Source: Cyclina sinensis
Taxonomy: Eukaryota; Mollusca; Bivalvia; Venerida; Veneridae
DNA length: 64,000 nt
NCBI GenBank assembly: GCA_012932295.1
Contig: JAAONU010000014.1
Coordinates: forward strand, 40,842,770 to 40,906,769
Direction: 5' to 3'
Shown: piece after piece, positions 46,551 to 58,891 of the stretch
Layout: each line of letters begins with the position of its first letter
How positions within the stretch are numbered: the first letter of the stretch is position 1
Position numbers and translations under genes: made by a program
Notes under the pieces: generated by a model
The model's database searches: none
Told to the model about the DNA's origin: nothing
What the model saw: only the letters and a program-made list of their open reading frames with translations

Positions 46551-49500
46551 CTAACTGCGTTTGTTCATAAACTTTCTGACATGCTTATCAAAATTTGCTC
46601 GACGAATTCGTTCCTGCTCCTGTACGCACATGCGCACTCTTTCTTCAGTGCTGCCCAATGACTTGACAAGACGCGACGCTCGCCCCTCCCACTCCTGAAA
46701 CTGTCTGCGCATGTGTTCCTTGTTTCTATCTTCGCGCATTTGTCGTTTCTCAGCAACCCCCATTCTTACTTCGTCCCACTTTGCAACTGAAAAAAAATCC
46801 TAAAAATGCAGTGGAAGAAAAGCAATACGGGTGCCAGATTTCAAAACAACACCCTTTGCGAAACTAACCAATCAGAATGAGGGCTCGGATATTAATATGC
46901 TAAGTTACCTTGTTAGCGTGTATTTTTCCTTGTGAAGTGCTTGTGTATTGTAAACACGTGAGACAATATGACAATATGTTGAGCATATTAAACTTGCTCT
47001 TGAAACTTTATGAATTTCTTTCAACGTCTTAACATTTCCTGAAAATTGGATTGCCACAACACATGTTTTATGTCATCAAAATATTAACCCTTATGCGCTA
47101 TATTTAATCTATTTCTATTCTTTAATGTTGGTTTCCTTCCTCTTCTTAATTTCAAGACTGAGAACTCTGATGTGTGTAACAGTTAAACAACGAGGGTAAG
47201 AAGTGTAAAGGCCTATGCACAGAAATCAACTTACTTTACATGGATCACAGGATGAAACGAAACTCATACTTTTTTATCGTATAAAAGATAGGAGCCCTAT
47301 GGACATTTTCTCAACCCTCGAAAATGCCTTGGTACATATATAGGTACATGTACTTAAATGTGAGTTTAACTGAACTTAAATGGAACTTCCATAGAACTTA
47401 AATGGGAGTTTCACTCTACTTAAATGGTTTAGTTTCACTCTACTCAAATGAAATGGAAGTTTCACTCTACTTAAATGAAATGGGAGTTTCACTGTACTTA
47501 AATGAAATGGGAGTTTCACTCTACTTCAATGAAATGGGAGTTTCACTCTACTTAAATGAAATGAGAGTTTCACTCTACTTGAATGAAATGGGAGTTTCAC
47601 TCTACTTAAATGGGAGTTTCACTCTACTTAAATGGGAGTTTCACTCTACTCAAACGAAATGAAAGTTTCACTCTACTCAAATGAAATGGGAGTTTCACTC
47701 TACTCAAATGAAATGGGAGTTTCACTCTACTCAAATGAAATGGGAAATGGGAGTTTGCATTTAAATTAGAATATTAACAATGGACTGCTGACGTGTATGG
47801 AGCTTTTAACTGTGCCAAAAATCCAGACATGTTAACTTCCATATTTTGACACACTTGTGCAGAAATGTGTTTGTTATTCTTAAATCTTAAGGCTGAATCA
47901 TGCAAATTCAAGTATGCAAGTGTAGAACTATATATGTGATACTTACATTTTAAACCCAAACTATACATTACTGGATCTTTAACTCTGAACTTTTCTTACT
48001 GTTTTTACAATTCCACACCTGTACTCATTACAATTTACTTATTGAACAGGTCTCTAAGTTTTCTTTATTGTAAACGTAATCTTTTTCATCTAAAGAATAT
48101 TTTAACAACGCTCATCGGCGAAATCGTGTTTGTATTCTTACCTTTGTATTTTTGCCACTAGGAATTGGCAAAGCGACATACACGCTACAACAAAAGTAGA
48201 TGATTTTGCTGCAACCATATAAGGAAATTATACGGAAACTGACAGACTGGAATTGGTGGAATTGGTGGAGCGTGAAAGTCGACCGAAGATATACCGCAAA
48301 TTTCCGAAGTTTTCGCGGTATAGGGTATGCAAGTAATGAGTTTCAGCCGTTCAACAGACACAGAATTATACTGAAAAAGTGAGTATAGCCAAACTGACAT
48401 TAGAAGTTGTCTGTTTTTTGTTAAACTGTCTTGCTGAAAACCAAAGTAGTTGTACTACAAATTATGCAGTGTTTTACAAGTTGAAGCCTTAATTTCTTGT
48501 TTGTCATCAAACTTATTTGTGACTATACCTACTCAAGCAATGACTGACCATTTGGCACAATTTTGGTGATAAAAATTTCTCCCCTGATTGACTTTCCAAT
48601 AAATATTCCTGGATTGGTAATCACAACCAGCCGGCATCACTTCTATACAACATTTATCTTTAGTCTGAAGCCGAATACCGAACAGCCGGGATAGACACGG
48701 AAAGACGGAAACTTACGGCTCATAACGAAGTCATATGTGGGCGTGGTCATTTCCATATTAGGAACATCCATATTTGGAATTCCAGGAACATGTAATCGGT
48801 TGAAAACCAGTTTTGCTTTTCGACAGTTCATTCGAGAATGAACAAACGTGAATGAGTCTTACTTACCGGTCAATTTTCAAATGCACACGTAAACACACGA
48901 AGAACACCGTTAGTATGCCAAACGAATTATACACTTGGAACGCTTAATTTACATGACATACCATTTCAGTTAACATTTTAATCATAAGAAAGATCAACTT
49001 TGTATTGGATGAAACGGAACACAAAACTCCAATTGAGATTTAAGCAGTTAAAAACTCTGGTCGAAGTTGAAGAAATAACAAACACATATTGACACAATTA
49101 GCATGGAAATGTTCTAATGAACATACAAAACCGTATGATTCAGCTATAAAATTGAAGGTTTAAAAGTGTATTTCTGCAAATCAGAGTTAAAATAGGCACG
49201 TTTACATGTCTGGATTTTGGCACAGGAAAAGCTCCATAGACGTAGTGCCGAATTACATCAAAGTTTTACTTAAATCTGGGAGATAACTCAAGTTTATGTT
49301 GTCAAGAATGCCAAAACAGATTTACTTCTCTTTATACAACAGTACAGGAAAACTTACCACTTGCGTTAACCTCTACTGACTGTTGTATGGGAACAAACGA
49401 GGCGCATTCGTTAACCCTTGGTTGAGGCCGTCTTTCTATCTGTCCGTCTGAGTACAAACGGGGTAGTCTGTAAGGTCTGCCAAGAAACTGGGTGAAAGCG

Positions 49501-50584
49501 ATGCCACTGCGGGTTTTGCGGATACACTCAACATCATACATGTCAATGTCTACAATATGATCCTCTGGTCTAAATATTCGACAGAAAATTAAAATTTTTA
49601 GTAAATTTTGATGATAAAAGGACTAGTTTAAATTTAAGGTATACGAAAGCTGGAACTGTTACGCTTCAGGTTTACTTTTTGATATAAACAAATGAACTGC
49701 AATCACCAATCAAACATGCTCTTAGGTAAACTGTAAAATAATAGACTGTAACAGATCTTTATATAGGTTCGCTTGATGTGTACTGCTGTAGATGAAAATT
49801 GTGTCCGTCAAGCTTGAAAATATTGTTTTAATCAATACATATTCACTGTCAAACCGGAAACAGCTCCCAAATGATTTAGAGTTTTATCCATAGACCTGAT
49901 GTCATGGCCTATGATCGAAAGGGCGTGGGTTCGAATCCTGGTAAAATCAAAACTATTTCTTTTTTCATTTTTAATGGTGTACAGAAGCATAATATTATGT
50001 TTCTTTCCCCATTAGTATATTAACTTCTATTAAATTTCGAAGAAAGAAATTTAGCTAAATTCTGTGAGTCAGTCGCTTTGAAGTGAAAATTAAAAACGAA
50101 TCATGGTTTCTCTCAAAATTACTTTTGAAATTTGTAGAGAATTGAATCAGTGTTGTATATTCTTGTACAGTAGGAAAAACAAACACAATTTACTAAGTCC
50201 ATGTTATACGACACTTTACCTTCGTATCATTCTGTGTGGCAGATGACTATTTATATCCGGCAGAAAATGGCCATGCTTCTCCGATTTTTCAAACGGTGTA
50301 CCGATTCTGTTTCCTAATTTGGAGTCAGCCCCTATTCTTGGCAAGGGTGTATTCCGTCTGCTCCCCTTTAAGGTCCGGAAGTCGGCCCTTGTAATGCTGC
50401 AACCTTCCGGAAACCCTTCTTCGCCGTCGTTATTACCTTTCAAACTGTTTGGCGCCAGACAATTTCCAGCGGCAATGTAACTTCTGCTGCGAACAACGCT
50501 CGGTTTACTGTCGTCTGCTTTTACTTTACGTGCTACCTTCCGTCTGGATTTGACCCCTTGGTCCTGTTTCGCCTTTTTGGCCAT
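46551..50584 (-). CDS. unrecognised basic protein, about 303 residues (4 exons)
   Basis: Predicted exons on the minus strand: 50,584-50,220; 49,569-49,358; 48,815-48,717; 46,786-46,551. Phases join cleanly (2, 1, 1), giving 912 bases. Donors are gtaaag, gtaagt and gtaagt. The last acceptor has a strong pyrimidine tract; the acceptor of exon 3 ('gtcgaaaag') is weak, so that exon's 5' edge is uncertain. The N-terminus is Lys/Arg-rich (MAKKAKQDQGVKSRRKVARK) and low-complexity. The middle contains 'FTQFLGRPYRLPRLYSDGQI'. The C-terminus (last ~75 residues) is highly charged and helical (EKRQMREDRNKEHMRRQFQE), a likely coiled coil ending RKFMNKRS. There is no signal peptide or membrane segment. I recognise no family and assign no function. 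It is convergent with channel 2. Confidence 0.6.
47385..47755. repeat. 22-27-bp minisatellite (gggagtttcactctactt)
   Basis: About 14 units of 'gggagtttcactctactt' + 'aaatgaaat', some lacking the last block, in the last intron of the unrecognised gene. A plus-strand frame through it (MGVSLYLNE repeats) is an artefact. Confidence 0.95.
49890..50095 (+). mobile_element. tRNA-derived SINE, family C copy 2
   Basis: A tRNA-like B box ('gggttcgaatcctgg', 49,927-49,942) is followed by a body shared with the 21,183-21,587 copy ('cataatattatgtttc', 'atattaacttctattaaatt') and the same tail 'tctgtgagtcagtcgcttt'. It sits in intron 1 of the unrecognised gene. Confidence 0.7.
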
Positions 50585-52265
50585 TTATAGATAATTATAT
50601 TTAATTTCCTCGCTAAAGGTAATGTCAACCAAAATTTCAAAAATATGTAGAGCTGTAGAAACGCCAAACAAATGACGTTGTCATGGAGCGTCCGTAAGGT
50701 CGCAACGTCATAAAGATATTGTATCTTTAATTTCACGAATTACGTTTGGACGAAAATTGATACAGAAAAGGTATGATTAGTATTTAATTACGTTTGTGTC
50801 TGCGTATCATTTTTATAAATACCATAAAAGTATTATGATAAGTTTGAAACAAGAGTAAATTTATGCTGATATATATGTGATTTTCTGTCTTATATTTTTA
50901 CATTGCGCTAATTTCTTTTAGTTTAGAGAATGATTCTGGCATAAAGTCGGAAAAAAGGCAAAAACTGTTTTTCTTGTTAATGTCATTTTATACATAAAGA
51001 AACTATATTATTCCGAAGACTGACCGTATAAAGGCAACCTTTGATAATTAAGTTGAGAAATCCACTAAACTTTTGTATGGTCGCTTTTTTGTCGATTAGC
51101 ACCGTTAGTTATCTTATTTCCTCCTTAGATTGTACTGATATTCGTTTTGGCAGACTTTACCAGCATACATTTATTTTACCAGTAGGTATTTACACCTACT
51201 AATGCCCTGTTTACCTGTTGATGTTTATCAACCATCTCAGCTTTTCCTTTAAGCCATGCAAATTTAATTACATAGTGTGCAGTTTATCAAGATTGCGTCG
51301 GTGTATTTCCAGGTAGAAAGGAATTCGAAAACTTTTACATTATAGTGCGTACAGAATATAATAGGTTCTTCTCTATAAACTTACGGGAATTGCATTCCAA
51401 GATCTTGAACAATAATGGTAAGAGAAATGAAAATAATTCTTTCGAAAATTGTAAAATTCTTGAGATAATTGTAGCGCATATTTTTGGTCAAAGTTTACAG
51501 GGCACGGAATTAACAAGAATGATTCGAAGATTTTCTAGCAGGAACAAACCCCTCGTTATATTCATATATCCACATTCTTGCACATGTTCAAAGAATAAAA
51601 TCGTTAAATTGTAATAATAAAATACTGAAAACTGTTATATTGTTTTGATTTTGTTGATATTCGCAACTAAATGTTTATGAGAAAAAGTTGAACATATATA
51701 ATAAATTGTCTCGTAAATTTTTATCACAAAGAGCACTGTGAAAACCCCATTTGATTAATGTTTAAACAACAACAACAATGAGATAATTACGACGTGTGTA
51801 CTATATCATACCTAAAAGATAATAGAAGTCGTGGCCTCGAGAATGTAAGACATTAAGGTAAAAAATCACAGTGCAAGTCATTGTCAATACTACTAAACAT
51901 TTCAGATACAAATACTAAGGCCATTGGAGCATATATTGCAGGTTATAAAAATAACAATCAGCCGGGGCACATCTTAAAATGGTAACAATTATATATATAA
52001 AGTAATTGAAATTACATATAGTCCATTCGCATTGCAATATTTTTCACATTTGTCAACGGTTTATAAGGTTTAGTCAGCATACATCTTTGAAATTCTGACA
52101 TCTTCAGAATGGTTTTAATAACTTGATCATAAACACATACATATTCACGCAATAAAATTTTTCAACCAAGTTACATGCTCTGGATAATATATCCCAAGTT
52201 TTCATACTATATGTTTAAGTTTTTAATCACACCAATCATAAAATTAATCACACAAAAACACATTG
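50585..52265. other. intergenic DNA between the unrecognised gene and Hsp70
   Basis: AT-rich, with short open frames (for example 51,345-51,614 plus) of no recognised domain. It must hold the promoter of the unrecognised gene (minus) and the 3' UTR of Hsp70 (minus). A variant polyadenylation signal ATTAAA lies near 52,220 on the minus strand. Confidence 0.45.
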
Positions 52266-55200
52266 TTAATCAACTTCTTCTACTTTAGGACCGGAACTAG
52301 ATGACGAGGTTGCACCACCGCGCGCACCACCACCATGAAGTTTGGTCATAACCGGCGAACATACTTTCTGAAGTTCTTGCAACTTATGTTCATATTCTTC
52401 TTTGTCAGCCAGTGTGTTTGAGTCGAGCCATTTCAGAGCCTCTTCACAGTGCTGTATCACCGTCTGCTTATCGGATGAGGGCAGTTTGTCTCCTGCTTCA
52501 TTTGCAGCTTGTTTCAGTGAGAAAATGTAGTTCTCTAGCTGATTCCGCGCAGTAACCCGCTCCCGTTGTGCTTCGTCTTCAGCTCTGTATTTCTCCGCGT
52601 CGTTTACCATCTTGTCAATTTCCGCTTTTGATAGTCTCCCTTTGTCATTTGTTATGGTTATTTTATTTGACCTCCCTGTGCTTTTATCCTCAGCTGAAAC
52701 GTTTAAAATGCCGTTGGCGTCAATGTCAAACGTGACTTCAATCTGAGGAACGCCGCGGGGTGCAGGCGGTATACCAGTTAATTCAAACCGGCCTAACAAA
52801 TTATTGTCTTTTGTCATTGCTCTTTCACCTTCATAAACTTGAATCGTTACAGCAGGTTGGTTATCAGAATAGGTTGTGAATGTCTTTGAAAATTTGGCGG
52901 GAATTCTCGTATTCCTATCGATCAAATTCGTCATTACCCCACCCGCTGTCTCTATGCCTAGAGAAAGTGGTGCAACATCAACGAGAAGGACGTCTTTGAT
53001 AGCTTCACTGGCATCACCGGAAAGTATAGCGGCCTGAATGGCTGCACCGTAGGCCACAGCTTCGTCTGGATTTATTGACTTGTTCAGTTCTCTTCCGTTC
53101 ATGAAGTCCTGCAAAAGCTTCTGTATCTTGGGAATGCGTGTAGACCCACCTACTAACACAATGTCATGAATTTTATTTTTGTCCATTTTAGCATCTGTTA
53201 ATGCTTTTTCAACCGGTTGAAGAGTGCCCTGGAAAAGGTCAGAGCACATTTCTTCAAATCTTGCTCTGGAAACTTTGGTGTAAAAGTCGATTCCATCAAA
53301 AAGGGAGTCGATCTCTATACTTGCTTCTGCACTGCTTGAAAGCGTACGTTTTGCTCTTTCACAGGCCGTGCGTAAACGACGAATGGCGCGGTTGTTTTTG
53401 CTCATATCTTTATGATGTTTTCTTTGAAATTCTTTTACAAAATGGTTCACAAGGCGGTTATCGAAATCTTCTCCACCAAGATGCGTATCTCCGGCGGTTG
53501 ACCTCACCTCAAACATCGAACCCTCGTCTATTGTTAAGATAGAAACGTCGAAAGTACCACCGCCAAGGTCGTAAATCAGAACATTTTTCTCGCCTTTAAG
53601 ATTCTTATCGAGACCATATGCAAGGGCAGCTGCGGTCGGCTCGTTAATGATTCTAAGAACGTTAAGCCCAGCGATTGCCCCGGCGTCTTTCGTCGCTTGG
53701 CGTTGGGAATCGTTAAAATATGCAGGAACAGTTACCACAGCGTCGTTGGTTTTCTTCCCAAGGAAGGCTTCCGCAGTTTCTTTCATTTTCGTCAACACCA
53801 TCGAACTGATCTCTTCGGCCGAGAATGTTTTGGTTTCCCCTTTGTACTCAACTTTGATGAGTGGTTTACCTCCCTTGTTTATTAACGTAAAGGGCCAGTG
53901 TTTCATATCGTTTTGAACAGAATGGTCGTCGAACTTTCTGCCAATCAGACGCTTGGCGTCGAAAATTGTGTTCACCGAGTTCATAGCGGCTTGGTTTTTA
54001 GCAGCGTCGCCTGGAAAATATAAGCAGCTGTTGTAGATTTTACACGTTTCATATTTGTCTGCGTATTTGGAAAGGAAATGAAGGTATAGACCGTAAAGTT
54101 TATTCAGATGGAAGCATCTCGTATAGATGGCCGTTAAAAGACGCTCTAAATACATGTAAAAATAGTGACCTTACGTAACTACAGTTAACGTGAAAAGGCG
54201 AGACGATAGATTGTCCCCTAAATCACATACTTGTCTACGACATGGCCATATCAGTAAAGAAAGAATAGAAAGATTATGTATGCCTTTAAGACCCCTTTAA
54301 ACTGACATCGAATCTACATTCAAAGTTTCATGGAAATCCCTATGTAGAACTACATTGACCTTGAATCATGCTAGTAATAACTTCTTCTCTTCCAAGTACT
54401 GAAGCTTCCCATATTTTTTGGATGGAATTCCAACAAGTGATGGCTAAGATATAGCCCAAACATAAGTAAAATATTAAACAAAACCAAAGGGCACATAACT
54501 CTGTGAAACAATCAACCAGTGCTGGTACTATTCTCATCCTTTTACTGTGCTAAAGCTTCCAAATATCTTTTATTTCTACCAGTGGTTGCTGAAAGTCCGG
54601 ACATAAATACTGCTATAGTATACTATAGCTTGCGAATAAAAGGGTCCATGACTTTGTTAAATATTAGCAATACGGACCATGACAGAAGGCATTCTATAAA
54701 ATTCCATTTAATTCCAAGTCATGGTTGCTGAGAAATAGCAAGGACAAGAATGTGTCATGGACGGACGGATGCACAAACGGAGAGAAGGACGTATGAACAG
54801 ACGGATGGACAAAGTGACACTGAACAGTTAAAACAGGAAAGAATAAAACGGTTATTTCTGGACGAACATTTTCGTTATAACGTAGGCTTCCCACACTTTT
54901 ATTTTTTACAAAGACCAAGCCTTCAATTACAACAAAAGGAAGTTTCATTTTTGCTAAAGTCTGTTCCTTAGACTTTATACTCATCAAGTACTTGCTACAA
55001 AATCAGTGATTAAGATGTCTGGAATCCAGTCAGAAAGATATTCAAATTAAATAAACAATGAATGTGATTATTTGGCAGAGAATCACTAACGAGGTTTTTC
55101 CAGTCGCTGTTAATGTAACATTTAATTATTTAAACAGTCCATCAAGAAATCGTTAATGACAAAAAGTTGAAATGCAGATCAAGGTTTCCGAAAATATGAG

Positions 55201-55276
55201 TCATAATGGGATCTTTACATATGTAAAATATATTAAGATATTGATACCGACCGACCGACCGATCGATCGATCGATC

Positions 55277-55311
<35 letters not shown>

Positions 55312-55499
55312 TTAGCTCTTTTATTATATCGGTTATCGATATCGATTTTCTTACCAATCAATCTCTCGGTGTCGGTGAAAGCGACATAACTGGGAGTCGT
55401 TCGATTACCCTGGTCATTAGCAATGATTTCCACTTTCCCGTGCTGGAAAACCCCCACGCACGAGTAAGTAGTTCCCAGATCTATACCGATCGCCACCAT
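52266..55499 (-). CDS. hsp70: cytosolic heat shock protein 70 (2 coding exons)
   Basis: Exons are 55,499-55,355 (145 bases) and 54,010-52,266 (1,745 bases), giving 629 residues, slightly under the usual ~640-650. It is an ATP-driven chaperone of cytosol and nucleus. The N-terminal ATPase domain has IDLGTTYS (6-13), DLGGGTFD (196-203) and [10 protein letters not shown] (336-345). The linker is around 388-394 (KDVLLVD), followed by the peptide-binding domain and helical lid. The C-terminus is GPKVEEVD, the cytosolic co-chaperone-binding tail, preceded by a short Gly/Ser stretch without GGMP repeats. The coding intron (1,344 bp) splits codon Gly49 in phase 1, right after 'ERLI'. The ATG at 55,499 has a good context (ccaccATGg on the mirrored strand reads 'aatcATGGTGG'). 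A longer frame starting at 54,155 reads into intron and is rejected. Confidence 0.97.
54240..54835. repeat. dispersed repeat in the Hsp70 intron
   Basis: It contains 'aaagggcacataactctgtg' and a terminal 'tcatggacggacggatgcac' region, resembling the 5,461-6,343 element in composition and order. Boundaries are unclear. Confidence 0.5.
55245..55312. repeat. compound (CCGA)n(TCGA)n(TCAA)n microsatellite
   Basis: Three successive tetranucleotide runs, lying only ~40 bases inside the Hsp70 intron past the donor. Confidence 0.97.
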
Positions 55500-56990
55500 G
55501 ATTCTTGTTTAGTAATTTAGATCCTCAACTGGCGTTAAAGTCTGAAAATAACACAATGATATTCTTTCAAAATGCCATACTTTCACAATTATTGATTCAT
55601 TTTTTTACGTTACATTTGCTAGATTAGAGAAATAGCTGTCTTGGCTTAAAACCTGTCTTGTCCATGCAGGCACATTGGAAGCGTCAATGTCCGAACCTGA
55701 ATGACCTGGGTTCGAATCCTGATAGCTTGCAGGAAGAAGCAGTGCAGTTCAATATTTTAAAACATGAAATGAATAAACTGAATGAAGTTAAACAATAATA
55801 AAAGAACAGCGAACGTCGAAATAAAAATATGATTAAATCATAAAACTACCTTTTTTGAAGACTAGAAGATAACTCCTGTGTGTTGAAAATGCACAGAACT
55901 AAATACAGTATATGCCTTGTTTAACCTTAAACAGCTATATATATAACCATATATATATATACACACAAGCGTTCTTTCTGGAATGATCTAGAATATTCAA
56001 TACAAACAAAAATAAACATTAAAAAATCCGGATTTTTGACCCTAATTGTAGACATAAGGTAGATTTCTCCGATTTTTGGGCCAAGTTTCTTTTGAGTGTA
56101 AACATTTTTTTTCACCTGACCTTGAAAATAAGCAAACATAAACATGTTATCATGACCTTGCATATGTTTACATTTTATTTCTATCTAAGATAAAATATGT
56201 CATTAAATAGAATCCCTGCATTATACAAAAAACAGCTGTTTGAATCTACTGTTGATATGTATATTTTTAATCACAACACATCAGGTTATTTAATAAACAC
56301 ACGTCATCGAAATGAAAGTACGGACATATTGTGCGTTCAGTGTAATTAGTATTGATTGAATTATAAACAAAATCTTTCCGATCGGCTGCACCTGAAATTT
56401 GATTTTGGCGTCTTTATAATAACTTCATTACAGTAAAAGGCCCTCCAATTATAGACAGACATTTAGAATAAAATATTACGAAACCACAAATGCCGTCTAT
56501 GTTTTTTCTCTGACCGAACCATTTTCCATTTACTCAGGTTTAAAACAGAGTATAAAATATCTTACTTGACTGAAAATGTTATCCGAATATTCTAGAAAGT
56601 TAAATCCGAAATCAGTAGAGTTAAGCGTTTTGGGTCTCCAGTAAACGTATTTTTCGATCGCAAAATATATCCGATTGTGCATAGAGTTCTTCTTTGGGAA
56701 GTTGTTTAAGTTCACTAATTTTTGTCGTTTAAACTGTTACATGAATTATTAAGTTGAAAATTTCAAACAAATTTAAATTATCCAGGCAAACTCTCTTTTC
56801 CTTATTCAATCAAGTTAAAGAATCGTAAGAAACAGAAATTAACCCCCCCCCCCCCCTATAAAAATGTTGAAAGATATGTAGAAATGTTTGCAAACACATA
56901 CCTGTGTCTAGTCTAGTTCGCTTCAAGCGCCTTGTAAATTTTTGTAACTTTATAATACAGTGTATGCTTCTAGAAGCTGGACGTGGACCA
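55500..56990 (-). promoter_or_regulatory. probable Hsp70 5' UTR with an intron
   Basis: Upstream of the ATG, an acceptor 'gtgttattttcag' ends at 55,542, leaving a 42-base UTR segment (55,541-55,500). A matching donor 'gacacag|gtatgtg' lies at 56,902/56,901, about 45 bases downstream of the TATA box. This suggests a short non-coding first exon and a ~1.36-kb leader intron. Inferred from consensus only. Confidence 0.55.
56843..56856. repeat. poly-C tract
   Basis: Fourteen or so consecutive C bases in the putative Hsp70 leader intron. Confidence 0.9.
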
Positions 56991-57113
56991 AGTGGTGAGT
57001 CATGGAGTCATCAAGTTGTGATTTGAAAACTTTTGTAGGTGGCTTATAAAGAACACAACTTCTAAGAGCAGAATTCCAGAATCTAGAAAATTCTAGGACA
57101 ATTTAGAAAATTA
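56949..57113 (-). promoter_or_regulatory. Hsp70 promoter: TATA box and heat-shock elements
   Basis: Minus-strand TATAAA is at 56,954-56,949. TTCtaGAA, an HSF dyad, lies at 56,968-56,975, about 14 bases upstream. A second cluster has TTCcaGAA (57,074-57,081) and GAAaaTTC (57,086-57,093), plus a GAA-rich extension to ~57,113. HSF binds alternating nGAAn/nTTCn units, so the gene is probably heat- or stress-inducible. Confidence 0.65.
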
Positions 57114-58259
57114 TTCATTCTATTCTATTTTTAGTAATATGGGTTTCGAGGGAAGTAACTATTACCGAATATACGTATATATAACGTATCGGAGTTCTCT
57201 TCCCTTCTATCTGTTTATCAATTTTACAATAAAACATGTTGTTGTGTTTTTTTTCTTTTCCCAGCAGGAAACAAAACAAAAAAGAGCTTTCATCAGGGGG
57301 CGGGGGTGGGAAATTTTGTTATAATTTCTTCCTAACTGTATTACCTTTCTCCTTCCTTCTTTGCTTGTTTGTTTGTTTCTTTTCTTCTTCATTATTCCTC
57401 TTTGTTTCTTTCTCTCGATCTTCTTTCTTTCTTTCTTAAATCAGAGGCGAAAATGCCAAAACAAAATCTTTTTTTTCGTGTTTCGCCTCGGTAGGTCGCT
57501 AAATACAAATGCAAAAAGTCAAAATTTGAAGACAAAAACCGTTTAATGCACTGGTGGGTATATAGCTGTCGAGGGGGCCATGTTATTTCGTGTTTTCGCC
57601 CCTTCGCTCCGTCAACATCAAAGGCGGATAGATGACAAATCAATACTTTTTCACATTGTCGCCCTTGCATTTTCGCCTTGTCAGATGAAAACATGTATAA
57701 TCATTTCAGCCAGCAAATATGGCTGACGAAGTAAAATTCGCGGTGGAATAAAGAAGGGCAACAATTCAATGCCAATTCAAACATATCTGTGAATTCAGTA
57801 CCAAATCCCTTGTACAAAGTACTATTTTCAAATACATAATTCGTATCAACGTAACAAGTATAAATTTCATTTAACTCTATTTTTATTTTTGTTTTCTCAC
57901 TTGAAACGAACATTTTCAATAAAATGTTGAAAGTCGTGAAGACGGATGATATAACGAAATTAATTACAAAAATGTGTTGTCAAAAGAATGGCCATGTACC
58001 TGGAAAACGTCGAAAAAAATGCCTTGAAATTCTTGCTAGTTACAAAATTCCTCCAGTAATAAAGATTTTCGTCTCGTAGATAAATTTTCATTACAGACAT
58101 TTGAATATAATTTTCCTTTGTCTTGTTTCAGATTTCTTCATATTACAGAAATTGTCTGATACTGCTTGAACTAACACAATAGCGAGTGACTGATATTGCT
58201 TGAAGTTACACAAAAGCTATTGAGTGATATTGCTTGATCCAACATAATGGATAGTGAAT
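57114..58259. other. intergenic DNA between Hsp70 and the retrotransposon
   Basis: It includes a pyrimidine-rich TTC/TTTC tract (about 57,340-57,440) and an A/T-rich stretch. No gene recognised. Confidence 0.5.
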
Positions 58260-58866
58260 GTGTCATAGGGCAAATACTATGGTTATATATATACTGAGGT
58301 GTCTTAAACAGTATGCACTTAAATAATACTATTGACATGTCATTATATCTATTTATCAAATGACTACTTTGTAACCTGTCCTTTGCATAGTCTATTTGCC
58401 GTTCAGTAGTCATTAGTAGTAGTTCTAAAAATAAGTATAGGGTTCCCTTTTGGGTGGTTTCCGTGTTTCGTTTAATTCGATTAACTCTAACACCTCTTTG
58501 CATGAAATTAATAACCAATTACACCTCTTTTCATATTTCCGCCATATTTTGAAATATAAATGAACTATAGCCATATTGTGCTTCGAATATTTTCATCTTC
58601 TGTTTATATACCTTTATAAATACTCAGGTAATTGATTGTATTTGTCTTTGATTATAATAATGATTGTATTTCTTGATATTTGTGTGTTTTCCGATTTGTC
58701 TTATTGTGCAATTTATTATTTTTGTATCGGTACACACGACCTATTGTTATTCTTTGTTATATTGCAGGACCGTATCTGTCGTGTAATATACTGAGTATTG
58801 AAAGCATACACGAGAGTTGACTTTTGATACCAAACCCCGCTCTATCGTAAAGCAAGCCCGCGACAG

Positions 58867-58879
58867 TGGCGCCCAACGT
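58867..58879 (+). promoter_or_regulatory. primer-binding site for tRNA-Lys
   Basis: TGGCGCCCAACGT is complementary to the 3' end of tRNA-Lys(CUU) (...ACGUUGGGCGCCA), starting one base after a 'CA' that would end the LTR (58,864-58,865). It lies 12 bases before the gag ATG. Confidence 0.75.
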
Positions 58880-58891
58880 AAATAAAGGTCT

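Noticed and set aside
48185..48400. Possible extra exon of the unrecognised minus-strand gene
   Set aside because: It has a good acceptor, but the phase entering from 48,717 meets an immediate stop; exon 3 joins the last exon in phase without it.
51345..51614. 89-residue open frame (plus)
   Set aside because: No recognised domain, AT-rich, no splice or start context; not supported as a gene.
54011..54155. Alternative Hsp70 start at 54,155 giving a 629-residue single-exon frame
   Set aside because: The first 48 residues are intron sequence; the true N-terminus with IDLGTTYS lies at 55,499-55,355, and the equal length is coincidence.
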